A stretch of 54,143 bases of DNA from CAXPZW01 sp049594615 (GTDB lineage Bacteria; Bacteroidota; Bacteroidia; Flavobacteriales_D; Sanyastnellaceae). Of the stretch, positions 16,061-25,132 are shown one piece after another. The first letter of the stretch is position 1. The number at the start of each line of letters is the position of its first letter. A program made the translations under genes and the position numbers. The stretch lies in the NCBI GenBank assembly GCA_049594615.1, contig JBMYJR010000013.1, positions 1-54,143 of the forward strand, read 5' to 3'. The notes under the pieces are model-generated. The model was not told the DNA's origin. It did not search any database and worked only from the letters and a program-made list of their open reading frames with translations.

Positions 16061-17755
16061 ATGTACGACATCCTGGAATTGAACAGCAAGAAAGTTGCTG
16101 AGCTGCGAGAAATTGCAAAGACCCTCGAAATCAAAAAGTCCGACAAGCTCAAGAAGCAGGACCTGATTTATAAGATCCTCGACGAGCAGGCCATCAAGCC
16201 CGCCGCCGTCCAAAAGGAAGCCCCCGCTGCCGAAGCCGAAGCTCCGGCAGAAGCACCCAAGTCACGTGGCCGCGGTCGCGGACGCCGTTCTGACGACGAC
16301 GCCAAAGGCCATGAACAAGAGGCCAAAAAAGAAGGCGAACAGTCCCACGACCAAAAGGAGGACAAAAAAGACGGCGAAGGACGCCAAGACCGCCGAGGCG
16401 GACGCGGCAACCGCGACAACAAGCGGGACAACAACCGCGGTGACAAACGCGACAACGACCGCGGCGACAAACGCGACAACGACCGCGGCGACAAACGCGA
16501 CAATAACCGTGGCGACAACAACAACCGCGACAACAAGCGCGACAACAACAACCGCCGCGATAACAACAACAAGGACCGCAACAACCGCGACCGCAACAAC
16601 CGCGGCCGCAAAGGCGCTCCTGACGAGCACGGCTACAATTTTGACGGACTGGTGGTTGCCGAAGGCGTGCTGGAGATGATGTCCGACGGATACGGCTTCC
16701 TGCGCTCTTCGGACTTCAACTACCTCAACTCACCGGACGACGTATACGTAAGCCAGCAGCAAGTCAAGTTGTATGGTCTGCAAACCGGTGACACCGTGAT
16801 TGGCGACATCCGTCCACCCAAAATGGGCGAGAAGTACTTCCCGCTGATCAACGTTCAAAAAATCAACGGCAAGGACCCCGATGTGGTCCGCGACCGTGTA
16901 CCGTTCCAATACCTCACCCCCCTGTTCCCTGCCGAGCGCTTCCGCATCGCAGACGACAACAGCAAATTGTCGATGCGTATCATGGACTTGTTTGCTCCGA
17001 TCGGTAAAGGGCAACGTGGTATGATCGTGGCGCAACCGAAAACCGGTAAGACCACCCTGCTGAAGGATGTGGCCAACGCCATTGCCAAGAACCACCCGGA
17101 GACCTACCTCATCATCCTGCTCATCGACGAGCGCCCTGAGGAGGTGACCGACATGAAACGCAGTGTGAACGCCGAAGTGGTAGCATCCACCTTCGACGAG
17201 CCTGCAGACCGCCACGTGAAGATTGCCAACATCGTACTCGAGAAGGCCAAGCGTATGGTGGAAACCGGCCACGACGTGTGCATCCTGTTGGATTCGATTA
17301 CTCGTCTGGCGCGTGCTTATAACACCGTATCGCCTGCCTCAGGTAAGGTCCTGACCGGTGGTGTGGACGCCAACGCACTGCACAAGCCCAAACGCTTCTT
17401 TGGTGCTGCGCGTAACATCGAAAACGGCGGATCGCTTTCCATCATCGCCACCGCGCTCACCGAGACCGGTTCGAAAATGGATGAGGTGATCTTTGAAGAA
17501 TTCAAGGGCACCGGTAACATGGAGCTCCAACTCGACCGCCGCATCTCCAACCGCCGCATTTGGCCCGCCATCGACATCATTGCCTCGGGTACCCGTCGCG
17601 ACGATTTGCTGCTGGAGGCCGACGTACTGCAGCGCATCAACATCCTGCGTCAACACCTCGCCGACATGAACCCTGTAGAGGCCATGGAATTTGTGAAAGA
17701 CCGCATTTCACGCACCATGGACAACACCGAGTTCCTGGTGAGCATGAACGGCTAA
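16061..17755 (+). CDS. rho: Transcription termination factor Rho
   Basis: 564 residues, longer than E. coli Rho (419) because of a low-complexity insert. Order: an N-terminal SAP-like Rho domain (MYDILELNSKKVAELREIAK), an Ala/Glu/Pro linker, about 120 residues of R/D/N/G/K repeats (bases 16260-16615), a cold-shock-like RNA-binding domain (GVLEMMSDGYGFLRS), and the RecA-type motor with Walker A QPKTGKTTLL, Walker B LLIDERPEEVTDM and the Q/R-loop region. The hexamer binds nascent RNA and ends transcription. The ATG at 16061 fits the family start; the longer ORF would include the promoter. Confidence 0.97.
   Translation: MYDILELNSKKVAELREIAKTLEIKKSDKLKKQDLIYKILDEQAIKPAAVQKEAPAAEAEAPAEAPKSRGRGRGRRSDDDAKGHEQEAKKEGEQSHDQKEDKKDGEGRQDRRGGRGNRDNKRDNNRGDKRDNDRGDKRDNDRGDKRDNNRGDNNNRDNKRDNNNRRDNNNKDRNNRDRNNRGRKGAPDEHGYNFDGLVVAEGVLEMMSDGYGFLRSSDFNYLNSPDDVYVSQQQVKLYGLQTGDTVIGDIRPPKMGEKYFPLINVQKINGKDPDVVRDRVPFQYLTPLFPAERFRIADDNSKLSMRIMDLFAPIGKGQRGMIVAQPKTGKTTLLKDVANAIAKNHPETYLIILLIDERPEEVTDMKRSVNAEVVASTFDEPADRHVKIANIVLEKAKRMVETGHDVCILLDSITRLARAYNTVSPASGKVLTGGVDANALHKPKRFFGAARNIENGGSLSIIATALTETGSKMDEVIFEEFKGTGNMELQLDRRISNRRIWPAIDIIASGTRRDDLLLEADVLQRINILRQHLADMNPVEAMEFVKDRISRTMDNTEFLVSMNG
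16418..16513 (+). repeat. Four tandem 24-bp units inside rho
   Basis: Units at 16418, 16442, 16466 and 16490; the second and third are identical and the outer ones differ at a few positions. Each encodes an eight-residue unit such as DKRDNDRG. More degenerate N/R/D codon runs continue to about 16600. Confidence 0.85.
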
Positions 17756-17758
17756 GCC

Positions 17759-18331
17759 ATGCAATCGGCGCCAGCGCAGAGTTCCAAAGCGTTTGTCTTC
17801 AGCCTAGCACTGCTGTGGATCATCCAGAAAATGGTCTTCCTTTACTTGGACCAAGCCTCATTGGGTTGGGACATTGGGGTGTTCGGCAACATGGCCTTCA
17901 TCTTGGCCATTGCCGCGCATACGCTGTGGGCCCGCTACCGACGCGTAGCGCCCTCGGAAACCAACATGCTGGACGACATCAAGTCTGCGCTGCAACGCGT
18001 GGGCTTGTACGTGATGATTGTGGGCGGTTTCATTGTGGTATACCACTTTGTGATCGACCCAGACCTGATCGAAGACCGGGTGCAACAGCGGCTGGCAGAT
18101 GTCAGCAATGTGCTTGACGAGTTCCCCAGCTTTGAGGCATTTGTTGCTGCGAACGATATGATCGAGGAAGGCGCTACCCGTGAAGAATTTATGCGCCGTT
18201 CAGAAGAGAGCTTCCGCTCACTGTTGAACCCCACGTTTACCGCGGGAGGCTCGTTGCTTTTGCTCTTGATCTGGGGCTCGTTCTGTAGCCTGATTATTAC
18301 CGCCTTGTTTCGTGGGGTGATCTTCCGCTGA
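17759..18331 (+). CDS. DUF4199-like membrane protein
   Basis: 190 residues with an N-terminal pair of spans (about 10-55), a third span near 82-102 and a last one near 163-185. A soluble helical stretch with EEFMRRSEESFRS lies between them. This four-span layout fits DUF4199, common in Bacteroidota and of unknown function. Its start is 3 bases after the rho stop, so the two are probably co-transcribed. Confidence 0.72.
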   Translation: MQSAPAQSSKAFVFSLALLWIIQKMVFLYLDQASLGWDIGVFGNMAFILAIAAHTLWARYRRVAPSETNMLDDIKSALQRVGLYVMIVGGFIVVYHFVIDPDLIEDRVQQRLADVSNVLDEFPSFEAFVAANDMIEEGATREEFMRRSEESFRSLLNPTFTAGGSLLLLLIWGSFCSLIITALFRGVIFR

Positions 18332-18361
18332 CCGCAACATAACCGACCCGTAGCCGTTTGC

Positions 18362-18369
18362 TACTTTTG
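18362..18369 (+). promoter_or_regulatory. TAnnTTTG promoter element of the porT-like gene
   Basis: Exact match TACTTTTG, 23 bases before the ATG at 18393. Confidence 0.55.
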
Positions 18370-18392
18370 AAGATCCATCACCCTGTCCTCCG

Positions 18393-19109
18393 ATGAACAT
18401 GAAGCAATTATTGGCTGCCGCTCTTCTGCTTTGCTTGTCTGTGGGTACATCCGCCCAATCACTCAAGCCTCAAAACCTGCAAGGGTTTGACTACCGTGGC
18501 TTTCACTTTGGGTTCCTATTGAGCTTAAACACGTCAGATTTCTACATCCGTGTCAAGCCCGATTACGACTTCGAAAACCGCCTGTTGAGCATCGACAACG
18601 CATCCCAGAGCGGCTTCAACCTTGCGCTGTTGGCTTCTGCGGATGTGACCCAGAATGTCCACGCCCGTTTCATTCCCGGACTCTCGTTTCAGGACCGCGG
18701 TTTGTATTACCGTTTCCTAAACGACGAGCAACAAGTGGAGCCCATCCTCAAGCGTACCGAATCGGTGTACTTGGATTTGCCAGTGGTGTGGAAGCTGCGC
18801 ACCAACCGCATCAACAACTTTGCGGCCTACGCCCTGATTGGGGGCAAGTACTCCATCGATATGCAGTCCCAAAAGGACGTAGACAACCAGAGCGCCGACG
18901 AAAAGATCCTCAAGCTCAGTAAGACCGACTACAGCATTGACGCTGGCGGTGGCATCGATTTCTTCTTGCCCTACTTCAAGTTTGGGATGGAAGTGAAGGT
19001 GGCCACAGGTCTCAAGAATGTGTTGATCCAAGAGGACACCCGCTTCTCTTCCCCTATTGAAAGCCTGCGTACCCGTTCGGTGATCGTTTCCTTCACCTTC
19101 GAGGGGTAA
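18393..19109 (+). CDS. porT: PorT-like type IX secretion outer membrane protein
   Basis: 238 residues. A signal peptide ends TSAQ, then an eight-stranded barrel-like pattern with the PorT features F-x-F-G-F-L-L-S-L-N-T-S-D-F and QSGFNLALLA. PorT is required for type IX secretion in Porphyromonas and Flavobacterium, where it lies in the outer membrane. In many relatives it neighbours ubiE; here ubiE is 12 kb away. A general outer membrane beta-barrel of the same fold is the alternative. ATG at 18399 is a second possible start. Confidence 0.8.
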   Translation: MNMKQLLAAALLLCLSVGTSAQSLKPQNLQGFDYRGFHFGFLLSLNTSDFYIRVKPDYDFENRLLSIDNASQSGFNLALLASADVTQNVHARFIPGLSFQDRGLYYRFLNDEQQVEPILKRTESVYLDLPVVWKLRTNRINNFAAYALIGGKYSIDMQSQKDVDNQSADEKILKLSKTDYSIDAGGGIDFFLPYFKFGMEVKVATGLKNVLIQEDTRFSSPIESLRTRSVIVSFTFEG

Positions 19110-19128
19110 CTCCCTGCCCCCCATTGGC

Positions 19129-19136
19129 TATCTTTC
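19129..19136 (+). promoter_or_regulatory. Start-proximal promoter element of the dehydratase gene
   Basis: TATCTTTC, one mismatch to TAnnTTTG, 5 bases before the ATG at 19142. Confidence 0.48.
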
Positions 19137-19141
19137 GCCCG

Positions 19142-21022
19142 ATGTTGCTGAACCGGGCCCACACCCCGCGCTGGATGATCTTTGTTGCTGATGTGCTGAT
19201 ATGCACATTTGCTTACGCGTTTGCGTACCTGCTGCGCTTTGAGTTCAGCCCGCCTGCGGCCGAGGTCACCATCGGCTTGGCCTTCTTCCCCATATTCATA
19301 GGAGTGCGCGCCCTCTCCTTCCTGCTTGGGCGTACCTACGCGGGTATTATCCGCTACACATCCTCGCAAGACACCCTGCGCATTTTCTGGGTTTTGACCA
19401 TTGGCACTGTGCTTATGGCCGTTGCCAATTTGGGCTGGAAAGCCACCGGAAACAAACTCTACCTGCTGCCCAACTCCATTTTACTGATCGAGTACCTGGC
19501 CAGCTTGTTTGCCTTGATTGCCATGCGCATTGGGGTGAAGATGCTCTACTTGGAGCTCAAGACACCGTCCAAGGCCAAGACCCGGGTGGTCATTTTTGGC
19601 GCAGGTGAGTCAGGGATCATCACCAAACGCGCGGTGGAGCAAGAAGTACGCCGTGGCATTGATGTGGTAGCCTTTCTGGACGATAACCGCGAAAAAGGCG
19701 GCAAAAAACTCGAGGGTGTCAGCATTTACCCCAGCGAAAAAATGGACGAGTTGTTTGCCAGTGGGAAGGTGGACCAACTCATCATCTCCATCCAGAACAT
19801 TGCGCCTGCACGTAAGGCCGAAGTGATTGAAGCCGCGCTCAAGCAACGTATCCAAGTGATGAACGTGCCGCCCTTCAAGCAATGGATCGGCGGAGACCTC
19901 ACTCTTAAGCAACTCCGTGAAATCCGTATCGAGGACCTGTTGGGCCGCCCGCGCATCCAACTCGACAGCAGCGATGTGCGCACCCAAGTGGCCGGCAAAG
20001 TGGTACTGGTAACCGGTGCTGCAGGCTCCATCGGCAGCGAACTGTGTCGACAGCTGTTGGCCTACTCCCCCGCCAAGCTCATCGCTTTGGACCAGGCCGA
20101 AACCCCGCTTTTTGAACTCGACCGTGAGTTGCTACGCGCCAAAGGTGAGGTGGACTACGAACCCGTCATCGCCGACATCCGCAGCGCAGAACGTTTGGCC
20201 CACGTCTTTGATACCTTCCATCCGCAACTGGTATACCATGCCGCAGCCTACAAGCACGTGCCGCTCATGGAAGTCAACCCCAGCGAGGCGGTGAATACCA
20301 ATGTGCTTGGGACGCGTAATCTGGTGGAGTTGGCTGTGCAACACGACGTGGAGCGCTTTGTCCAGGTCAGCACCGACAAAGCCGTCAACCCCACCAGCGT
20401 CATGGGTGCCACCAAACGTGTGGCCGAAATGGTGGCCCAAGTCGGGGGCGGCAGCACCAAGTTCATCACCACCCGCTTTGGCAATGTGCTGGGCAGCAAC
20501 GGCAGCGTGATTCCGATTTTCCGCAAGCAGATTGCGGCCGGCGGTCCACTTACAGTGACCCACCCGGAGGTGACCCGCTTCTTCATGACCATTCCCGAGG
20601 CGGTGCAACTGGTACTGGAAGCCGGAACAATGGGCAACGGCGGAGAAATCTTCGTCTTTGACATGGGCGAGAGTATGAAGATTGTGGACCTGGCGCGCAA
20701 CATGATCCAGCTCAGCGGTCTGGAAGAAGGGCGCGACATTGAGATTCAATTCACCGGACTTCGCCCGGGAGAGAAGCTGTACGAAGAACTCCTGAATACT
20801 GCCGAGAACACCCTCCCCACCCACCACCCTAAAATCCTGCGCGCCCGCATCCGGCCTACCGAAAAAGCCATGGTGGAGGCCCAAGTAGCCGAACTCTTGG
20901 CCCTGTTTGCCGCGCAAAACAACACCGCCTTGGTGCGCCAGCTCAAGTCCATTGTGCCCGAATACGTGTCGAACAATTCGCACTTTCAAGCGTTAGACCC
21001 GCCAGCGTCCGATTCGGTGTAA
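19142..21022 (+). CDS. Membrane-bound nucleotide-sugar 4,6-dehydratase (FlaA1/CapD type)
   Basis: 626 residues. Four N-terminal spans (about 10-125), a first Rossmann-like domain (VVIFGAGESG near 149) and a catalytic SDR domain (VLVTGAAGSIGSEL near 289). The active-site region STDKAVNPTSVMGATKR has the Asp-Lys/Met arrangement of WbpM/PglF-type dehydratases in place of the Tyr-x-x-x-Lys of other SDRs. These enzymes convert UDP-GlcNAc to the 4-keto-6-deoxy sugar for surface polysaccharide or glycoprotein glycans. The ATG at 19142 follows a promoter element; the longer ORF starts with TTG. Confidence 0.93.
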   Translation: MLLNRAHTPRWMIFVADVLICTFAYAFAYLLRFEFSPPAAEVTIGLAFFPIFIGVRALSFLLGRTYAGIIRYTSSQDTLRIFWVLTIGTVLMAVANLGWKATGNKLYLLPNSILLIEYLASLFALIAMRIGVKMLYLELKTPSKAKTRVVIFGAGESGIITKRAVEQEVRRGIDVVAFLDDNREKGGKKLEGVSIYPSEKMDELFASGKVDQLIISIQNIAPARKAEVIEAALKQRIQVMNVPPFKQWIGGDLTLKQLREIRIEDLLGRPRIQLDSSDVRTQVAGKVVLVTGAAGSIGSELCRQLLAYSPAKLIALDQAETPLFELDRELLRAKGEVDYEPVIADIRSAERLAHVFDTFHPQLVYHAAAYKHVPLMEVNPSEAVNTNVLGTRNLVELAVQHDVERFVQVSTDKAVNPTSVMGATKRVAEMVAQVGGGSTKFITTRFGNVLGSNGSVIPIFRKQIAAGGPLTVTHPEVTRFFMTIPEAVQLVLEAGTMGNGGEIFVFDMGESMKIVDLARNMIQLSGLEEGRDIEIQFTGLRPGEKLYEELLNTAENTLPTHHPKILRARIRPTEKAMVEAQVAELLALFAAQNNTALVRQLKSIVPEYVSNNSHFQALDPPASDSV

Positions 21023-21126
21023 TAGACCTTTGTGAGGAAACTGGTGTAAAGACGATTGGCCCACCAGCTTTCCATGTGGCCGGCCACTCCTCTTGCGTGC
21101 AGAAGAGTCCAAACATGCGACACAGG

Positions 21127-22818
21127 CTAATCGGCTTCTGCCTGGGAAGTAATGTGCTTGGCAGCTTGTTCGGGCACGCCGCCTTGCACGGCATTGGCGG
21201 TTTTCACGAAGAACTGGTCTTCTCCCATCAACTCGGCCAACCCGAGCTTGGCCAACGCATCCCTCACCGGACCTATCACTCCAGACATCACCACGCGGAT
21301 GCCACGCGCTTGCCATTCGGTGATGAGTTGGTGCAGGCGGTGGCCGGCGGTAGCATCGATGTAGTTGATCGCCTCGGCATTGATCACCAACACTTTGAGC
21401 CCCTCTCCTTTTTCGGAAATGAGGCGCTCCATGTTGGCCGCGAAGTAGTTCATGTTGGCGTAGTAGAGCTGCCCATCAAAACGCACCACCAGCGTATCTT
21501 CCAACTCCACGGCTTCCGGAAATCGCTTGATGTTTTTGTAGTACCCGTTGACGTTGCCCAAGACCGCCACGTGTGGACGCGCAGTGCGGAACACCATGAA
21601 GAACAACGCCAGCAATACCCCGGTCACAATGCCCTCCACAATGCCAATGCCAGCGGTCACCGCAAAGGTGATCAGCAGCAAGAAAAACTCATCTCGACGG
21701 GTCTTCCACAGCTGAATGGGATACTGCCAATCCATCAGCTTGAACACCGCTACCATGATGATGGCCGCGAGGACGGTTTTGGGAAGGGCCGCAAACCACC
21801 CTGCAAAGAACAACAGCACCAACCCCACTACGACAGCGGAGATGAGCGCTGCAATACCGGTTTTGGCCCCAGAAGCATCGTTCACAGCTGTGCGTGAGAA
21901 GCCGCCTGTTGTAGGGTACGCCTGAAAGAAGGCACCCGCAATGTTCGCCAGTCCCAGTGCTCGTAATTCTTGGTTGGGGTTGACGGTGTAGTCGTCATGA
22001 CGCTCTTCAACGGCTTTGGCCACTGAAATGGCTTCCATAAATGCGATCAGCGCTAAGGTTCCCGCAATGGGCAGCAATTCCATCCACCGTGTAGACCAGA
22101 CCGGAATATCAAACGCAGGCAGCCCCGCCGGCACATTGCCGACGACATCTACTTCTGCACCGCCCCAGATCACGGCCAGCACACCCGCCACCACCACCAA
22201 CAACGCTCCAGGGATGTGTGGGGCCCATTTTTTCAAGACCAAGAGCACACCTATCGCCGCGAGTCCAATACCGAGTGCTGCTGCGTCTGTTACATCCATG
22301 CCTCGAACAGCCGAAAGCACCAGTTCTTGAACGCGGTTGGAGCGGTCCACGTCAATCCCAAACAAGTATTTGAGCTGGTTGAGTCCAATAATCAACGCCG
22401 CCGCTGAAGTAAACCCGCTGATGACCGGGCGCGACAAGAAATTCACCAAAAAGCCCATTTTGAATAGTCCCAGCACCAGTTGAATGGTGCCCATCAGCAG
22501 CGACAATAGAACGGCCAAGGCAACGTATTCCGACAGCGAAGCAGTGCCCATGGCTGCCAATCCACTGGCCACGAGCAAGGAGTCCATGGCCACAGGCCCT
22601 ACCGCCAATTGACGGCTGGTTCCGGTGAGTGCATACACGATTTGAGGCACCAAGGAGGCGTACAGCCCGTACTCCACGGGAAGGCCTGCAATCATGGCGT
22701 AGGCCATGCCTTGAGGCACCAGCATGATGCCTACGGTCAGGCCCGCCACAACATCACCGCACAACCAACTGCGGCGGTAACCGGGAAGCCATTCGAGTAC
22801 GGGAAGAAACTGTTTCAT
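21127..22818 (-). CDS. SulP-family anion transporter with STAS domain
   Basis: 563 residues. MKQFLPVLEWLPGYRRSWLCGD and GLTVGIMLVPQGMAYA are the classic SulP start. Ten or more spans follow, with PTTGGFSRTAVN near 315. The cytoplasmic STAS domain (about 440-550) contains VIDATAGHRLHQL-like spacing (INYIDATAGHRL). Family members carry sulfate, bicarbonate or dicarboxylates; the substrate cannot be read here. A Crp-type regulator gene lies just upstream on the same strand, 65 bases away, and may control it. Confidence 0.93.
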   Translation of the reverse strand: MKQFLPVLEWLPGYRRSWLCGDVVAGLTVGIMLVPQGMAYAMIAGLPVEYGLYASLVPQIVYALTGTSRQLAVGPVAMDSLLVASGLAAMGTASLSEYVALAVLLSLLMGTIQLVLGLFKMGFLVNFLSRPVISGFTSAAALIIGLNQLKYLFGIDVDRSNRVQELVLSAVRGMDVTDAAALGIGLAAIGVLLVLKKWAPHIPGALLVVVAGVLAVIWGGAEVDVVGNVPAGLPAFDIPVWSTRWMELLPIAGTLALIAFMEAISVAKAVEERHDDYTVNPNQELRALGLANIAGAFFQAYPTTGGFSRTAVNDASGAKTGIAALISAVVVGLVLLFFAGWFAALPKTVLAAIIMVAVFKLMDWQYPIQLWKTRRDEFFLLLITFAVTAGIGIVEGIVTGVLLALFFMVFRTARPHVAVLGNVNGYYKNIKRFPEAVELEDTLVVRFDGQLYYANMNYFAANMERLISEKGEGLKVLVINAEAINYIDATAGHRLHQLITEWQARGIRVVMSGVIGPVRDALAKLGLAELMGEDQFFVKTANAVQGGVPEQAAKHITSQAEAD

Positions 22819-22883
22819 GCCTGGGAGAATTGGGGCAAAGGTCGGGCAACTGTGCGCCATGGGGCGTGACCCAAGTTACCCCA

Positions 22884-23525
22884 TCATGCGAACTCCACCA
22901 CTTCAATGATGTTGCGGCGCTGTCGAATCAGGCCGTCTTGCTCAAGTTTTTTCAGCAGGCGGGTGACCACCACGCGCGAAGAGTGCAGGTCCCGCGCCAC
23001 CTCGGCATGGGTGAGACGCAGCTCAGATTCGCGCAGCACCATGGCTTTGTCGCGCAGGTACTTTTCCAGGCGGCCGCGCATATCGTGGAACGCAAGGGCA
23101 TCGACGGCTTCCAACATTTCGTTCAACCGTTGTTGATAGGAATCCAGCACAAAGTTGCGCCACGAAGTGTACTTGACCATCCAGATTTCCATCTGCTCCA
23201 CGGGCACCATGATGAGCCGGGTGTCGGTTTCGGCAATGGCGGTGATGGTGCTTTTCGCTTTTTTGGAGCAGCAATTCAGGGTCATGGCGCAGGTGTCTCC
23301 AAGTTCCAAGTGGTAAAGGAGCAATTCGTCGCCTTGCTCGTCGACGGCCATAATTTTGATGGCCCCTTCGATCACCAACGGCATGTGGGTGATGGTTTGA
23401 CCGATCTCCATGATGGTGGTCTCTTGCGGAATGAACGACAACCGGCCCAGCGCGCCGATTTCGGCGATGAGTTCGGGTTCAAACAAGTGTTCAAAACGTT
23501 CGAGGGCAGCGGGTTCCAAAGGCAT
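22884..23525 (-). CDS. Crp/Fnr-family transcription regulator with Cys-Cys motif
   Basis: 213 residues. N-terminal cyclic-nucleotide-binding fold (about 25-135) and C-terminal winged helix (about 150-210) with LTHAEVARDLHSSRVVVTRLLKKL, a normal Crp recognition helix. The sensor domain contains GDTCAMTLNCCSKK. In my recollection this CAMTL-x-CC motif is a constant of one Bacteroidota subfamily and could sense metal or redox state; this is inference. I chose the ATG at 23525. A GTG at 23546 would add seven residues. An exact TACCTTTG lies 35 bases upstream. Confidence 0.9.
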   Translation of the reverse strand: MPLEPAALERFEHLFEPELIAEIGALGRLSFIPQETTIMEIGQTITHMPLVIEGAIKIMAVDEQGDELLLYHLELGDTCAMTLNCCSKKAKSTITAIAETDTRLIMVPVEQMEIWMVKYTSWRNFVLDSYQQRLNEMLEAVDALAFHDMRGRLEKYLRDKAMVLRESELRLTHAEVARDLHSSRVVVTRLLKKLEQDGLIRQRRNIIEVVEFA

Positions 23526-23560
23526 GGGCGTGGGGTTGATCAGCACCGCGGTGCTGGCGC

Positions 23561-23568
23561 CAAAGGTA
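23561..23568 (-). promoter_or_regulatory. TAnnTTTG promoter element of the Crp-type gene
   Basis: Exact match TACCTTTG on the minus strand, with TTGC about 22 bases further upstream. Confidence 0.58.
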
Positions 23569-23609
23569 GCAGGAGTTCAATGCACCTAAAGCAACCTTGG
23601 TCACAAACC

Positions 23610-23646
23610 AAAGCACCCCTCGATGCCTAGCATCGAGGGGTGCTTT
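23610..23646 (-). terminator. Strong intrinsic terminator after the sorted surface protein
   Basis: A perfect 16-bp inverted repeat (AAAGCACCCCTCGATG and its complement) with loop CCTAG. Pairing begins 20 bases after the stop codon at 23667, and T-rich sequence follows on the minus strand. Confidence 0.9.
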
Positions 23647-23666
23647 CTTCGAGGGTTTACCAAAAA

Positions 23667-24815
23667 CTATGGCGTCACTACCAAGGTCTGCTGGAGCGGT
23701 TTGCCCTCAATGTCAAAGCGTACCACATAGGTGCCAGCAGCCAAGCCGCCGAGGTCTACCAGTTGCTGGAGACGCTCGCCGTCGGCATTCAGGGTGTGCT
23801 GGAAGGCCACCGCACCTGTTTGGGTGTATACCGTCATGGGCACTTGCGCTTGCTTGAGACCGCTGAGGTTCACCACCAAGTTGTCGCCCGTGTTGGGGTT
23901 GGGATAAATGGCGGCTTCGGCCACTTCAAGGTCACGGGTGAGGGCTGCAGGATCATCCACAACTGGACCGCCTACGATCGCCGGAGCCTCGCCGATAATT
24001 TGCAGGCAGATGCCCGGGCCTACTTGGGTGAACGAACCGTCTGGGTAGCCTGCACGCACCATTACGTTGTACGTCTGGCCAGGCTCGAGGCCCTGAACAG
24101 CGCTCAATTGCACAAACCGGCTGGTGCCATTCTGAACATGCTGGATGGGAAGTTGACCTGGGATTTGGAAGATCCAGATCCACTTATCCACGCCGCACAC
24201 AAAGTGGTCGGCTGAAATGTATTCACCCAAGTAGTGGGCGCCGTTCACGCTGCAATCGTCGGATTGGCTCACAGCGGTAACGGGAACTGAAATCGTGATT
24301 TCAGTGTGGACCGTACCTTCTACCCACACCAAGGAGGTACCACCAGCAAAATAGCCTGCGTCAATGGTGAGGTCGTACGTTTCGCCTGCCTCCAAGCCGC
24401 TTACCTCGCTCAACAGCAAGAATGTGTTGGCAGCACCTTGGGTGTAAGTCAGCGAAGAACCGCCCGATTGTGGCACAAAGACAAAACGGTAATCATCGGC
24501 GTTCACCCAATCGGCCTTGACCATGTCGCAACGGTCGTAGTCGCCTGAGGGGTAATCGAGTTGGGTGGGAACCAAAGGAGTGCTCACTTCCAGTCCTTGA
24601 CAGCTGCAATCGAACTGAACGGTGTCGCCAATGGTGAGATCGTTGCCGTCGTCACAGGCATTTCCAAAGTAAGTAGCACAGCTGCCGTCGTCGACGGTAG
24701 CGGCAGGGTCGTACTCACACGCGAACAAATCGGTACAACCGAAGACTTGCGCTTGTACGCCGGTGGTGAGTGTCCATGCAACGAGTGCAAGTAATGTGTT
24801 AATTGTAGAGTTCAT
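23667..24815 (-). CDS. Secreted protein with type IX sorting domain
   Basis: 382 residues. A signal peptide ends GVQAQ. A short Cys-rich module follows (VFGCTDLFACEYDPAATVDDG with further Cys), a motif common at the start of Bacteroidota surface proteins. Two related beta-rich modules of about 100 residues, each with a TYxLT/TYNVMV-x-AGY pattern, make up the middle (about 95-270). The end has IYPNPNTGDNL and LAAGTYVVRFD, a type A sorting domain. No catalytic motif seen; adhesion or matrix role inferred. Confidence 0.9.
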   Translation of the reverse strand: MNSTINTLLALVAWTLTTGVQAQVFGCTDLFACEYDPAATVDDGSCATYFGNACDDGNDLTIGDTVQFDCSCQGLEVSTPLVPTQLDYPSGDYDRCDMVKADWVNADDYRFVFVPQSGGSSLTYTQGAANTFLLLSEVSGLEAGETYDLTIDAGYFAGGTSLVWVEGTVHTEITISVPVTAVSQSDDCSVNGAHYLGEYISADHFVCGVDKWIWIFQIPGQLPIQHVQNGTSRFVQLSAVQGLEPGQTYNVMVRAGYPDGSFTQVGPGICLQIIGEAPAIVGGPVVDDPAALTRDLEVAEAAIYPNPNTGDNLVVNLSGLKQAQVPMTVYTQTGAVAFQHTLNADGERLQQLVDLGGLAAGTYVVRFDIEGKPLQQTLVVTP

Positions 24816-25105
24816 AATGAGGTCGTTTGTATTTCAAGAGAGACAATCGGTATACCAGAAAATTCCTACATAGGTTTCAGTAACGCCCGCTTGATTTTAC
24901 ACACTAATGGTATTATAATTGCTACCATGTGCTTAAATGTATCGACGAACAGCATTTAACAGGCTGGCGTGGAGGGTGGCTACAACGCCCGCTTACCCCC
25001 TCAAATCGAAGGGCAAAACAGCAGGCCTGGGCCTGTGTAATTTTCCTGATAGGATTGCGGAAATCTTGCCACTTCACACGCGCTCTTCCAGCCTTGCTCG
25101 TTTCG
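24816..25105. other. Intergenic region between divergent genes
   Basis: No gene recognised. It is more AT-rich than its surroundings and should carry the promoter of the minus-strand surface-protein gene. An inverted repeat ATGGTA-N10-TACCAT (24907-24928) could be an operator. Confidence 0.5.
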
Positions 25106-25113
25106 TACTTTTA
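25106..25113 (+). promoter_or_regulatory. Promoter element of the 133-residue gene
   Basis: TACTTTTA, one mismatch to TAnnTTTG, 19 bases before the ATG at 25133. Confidence 0.45.
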
Positions 25114-25132
25114 CCCTCTCGTAATAAGAGCC

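Noticed and set aside
16168..16630. Long minus-strand frames antisense to the Rho repeats
   Set aside because: They are the mirror of a low-complexity R/D/N region (runs of Leu, Arg, Ser, Val) and have no start signal.
20132..20989. 285-codon minus-strand frame within the dehydratase gene
   Set aside because: Antisense shadow; the plus strand has all SDR motifs.
22859..22884. 6-bp inverted repeat ATGGGG/CCCCAT at the end of the Crp-type gene
   Set aside because: Long loop, no T-tract, and it overlaps the stop codon; too weak to call a terminator.
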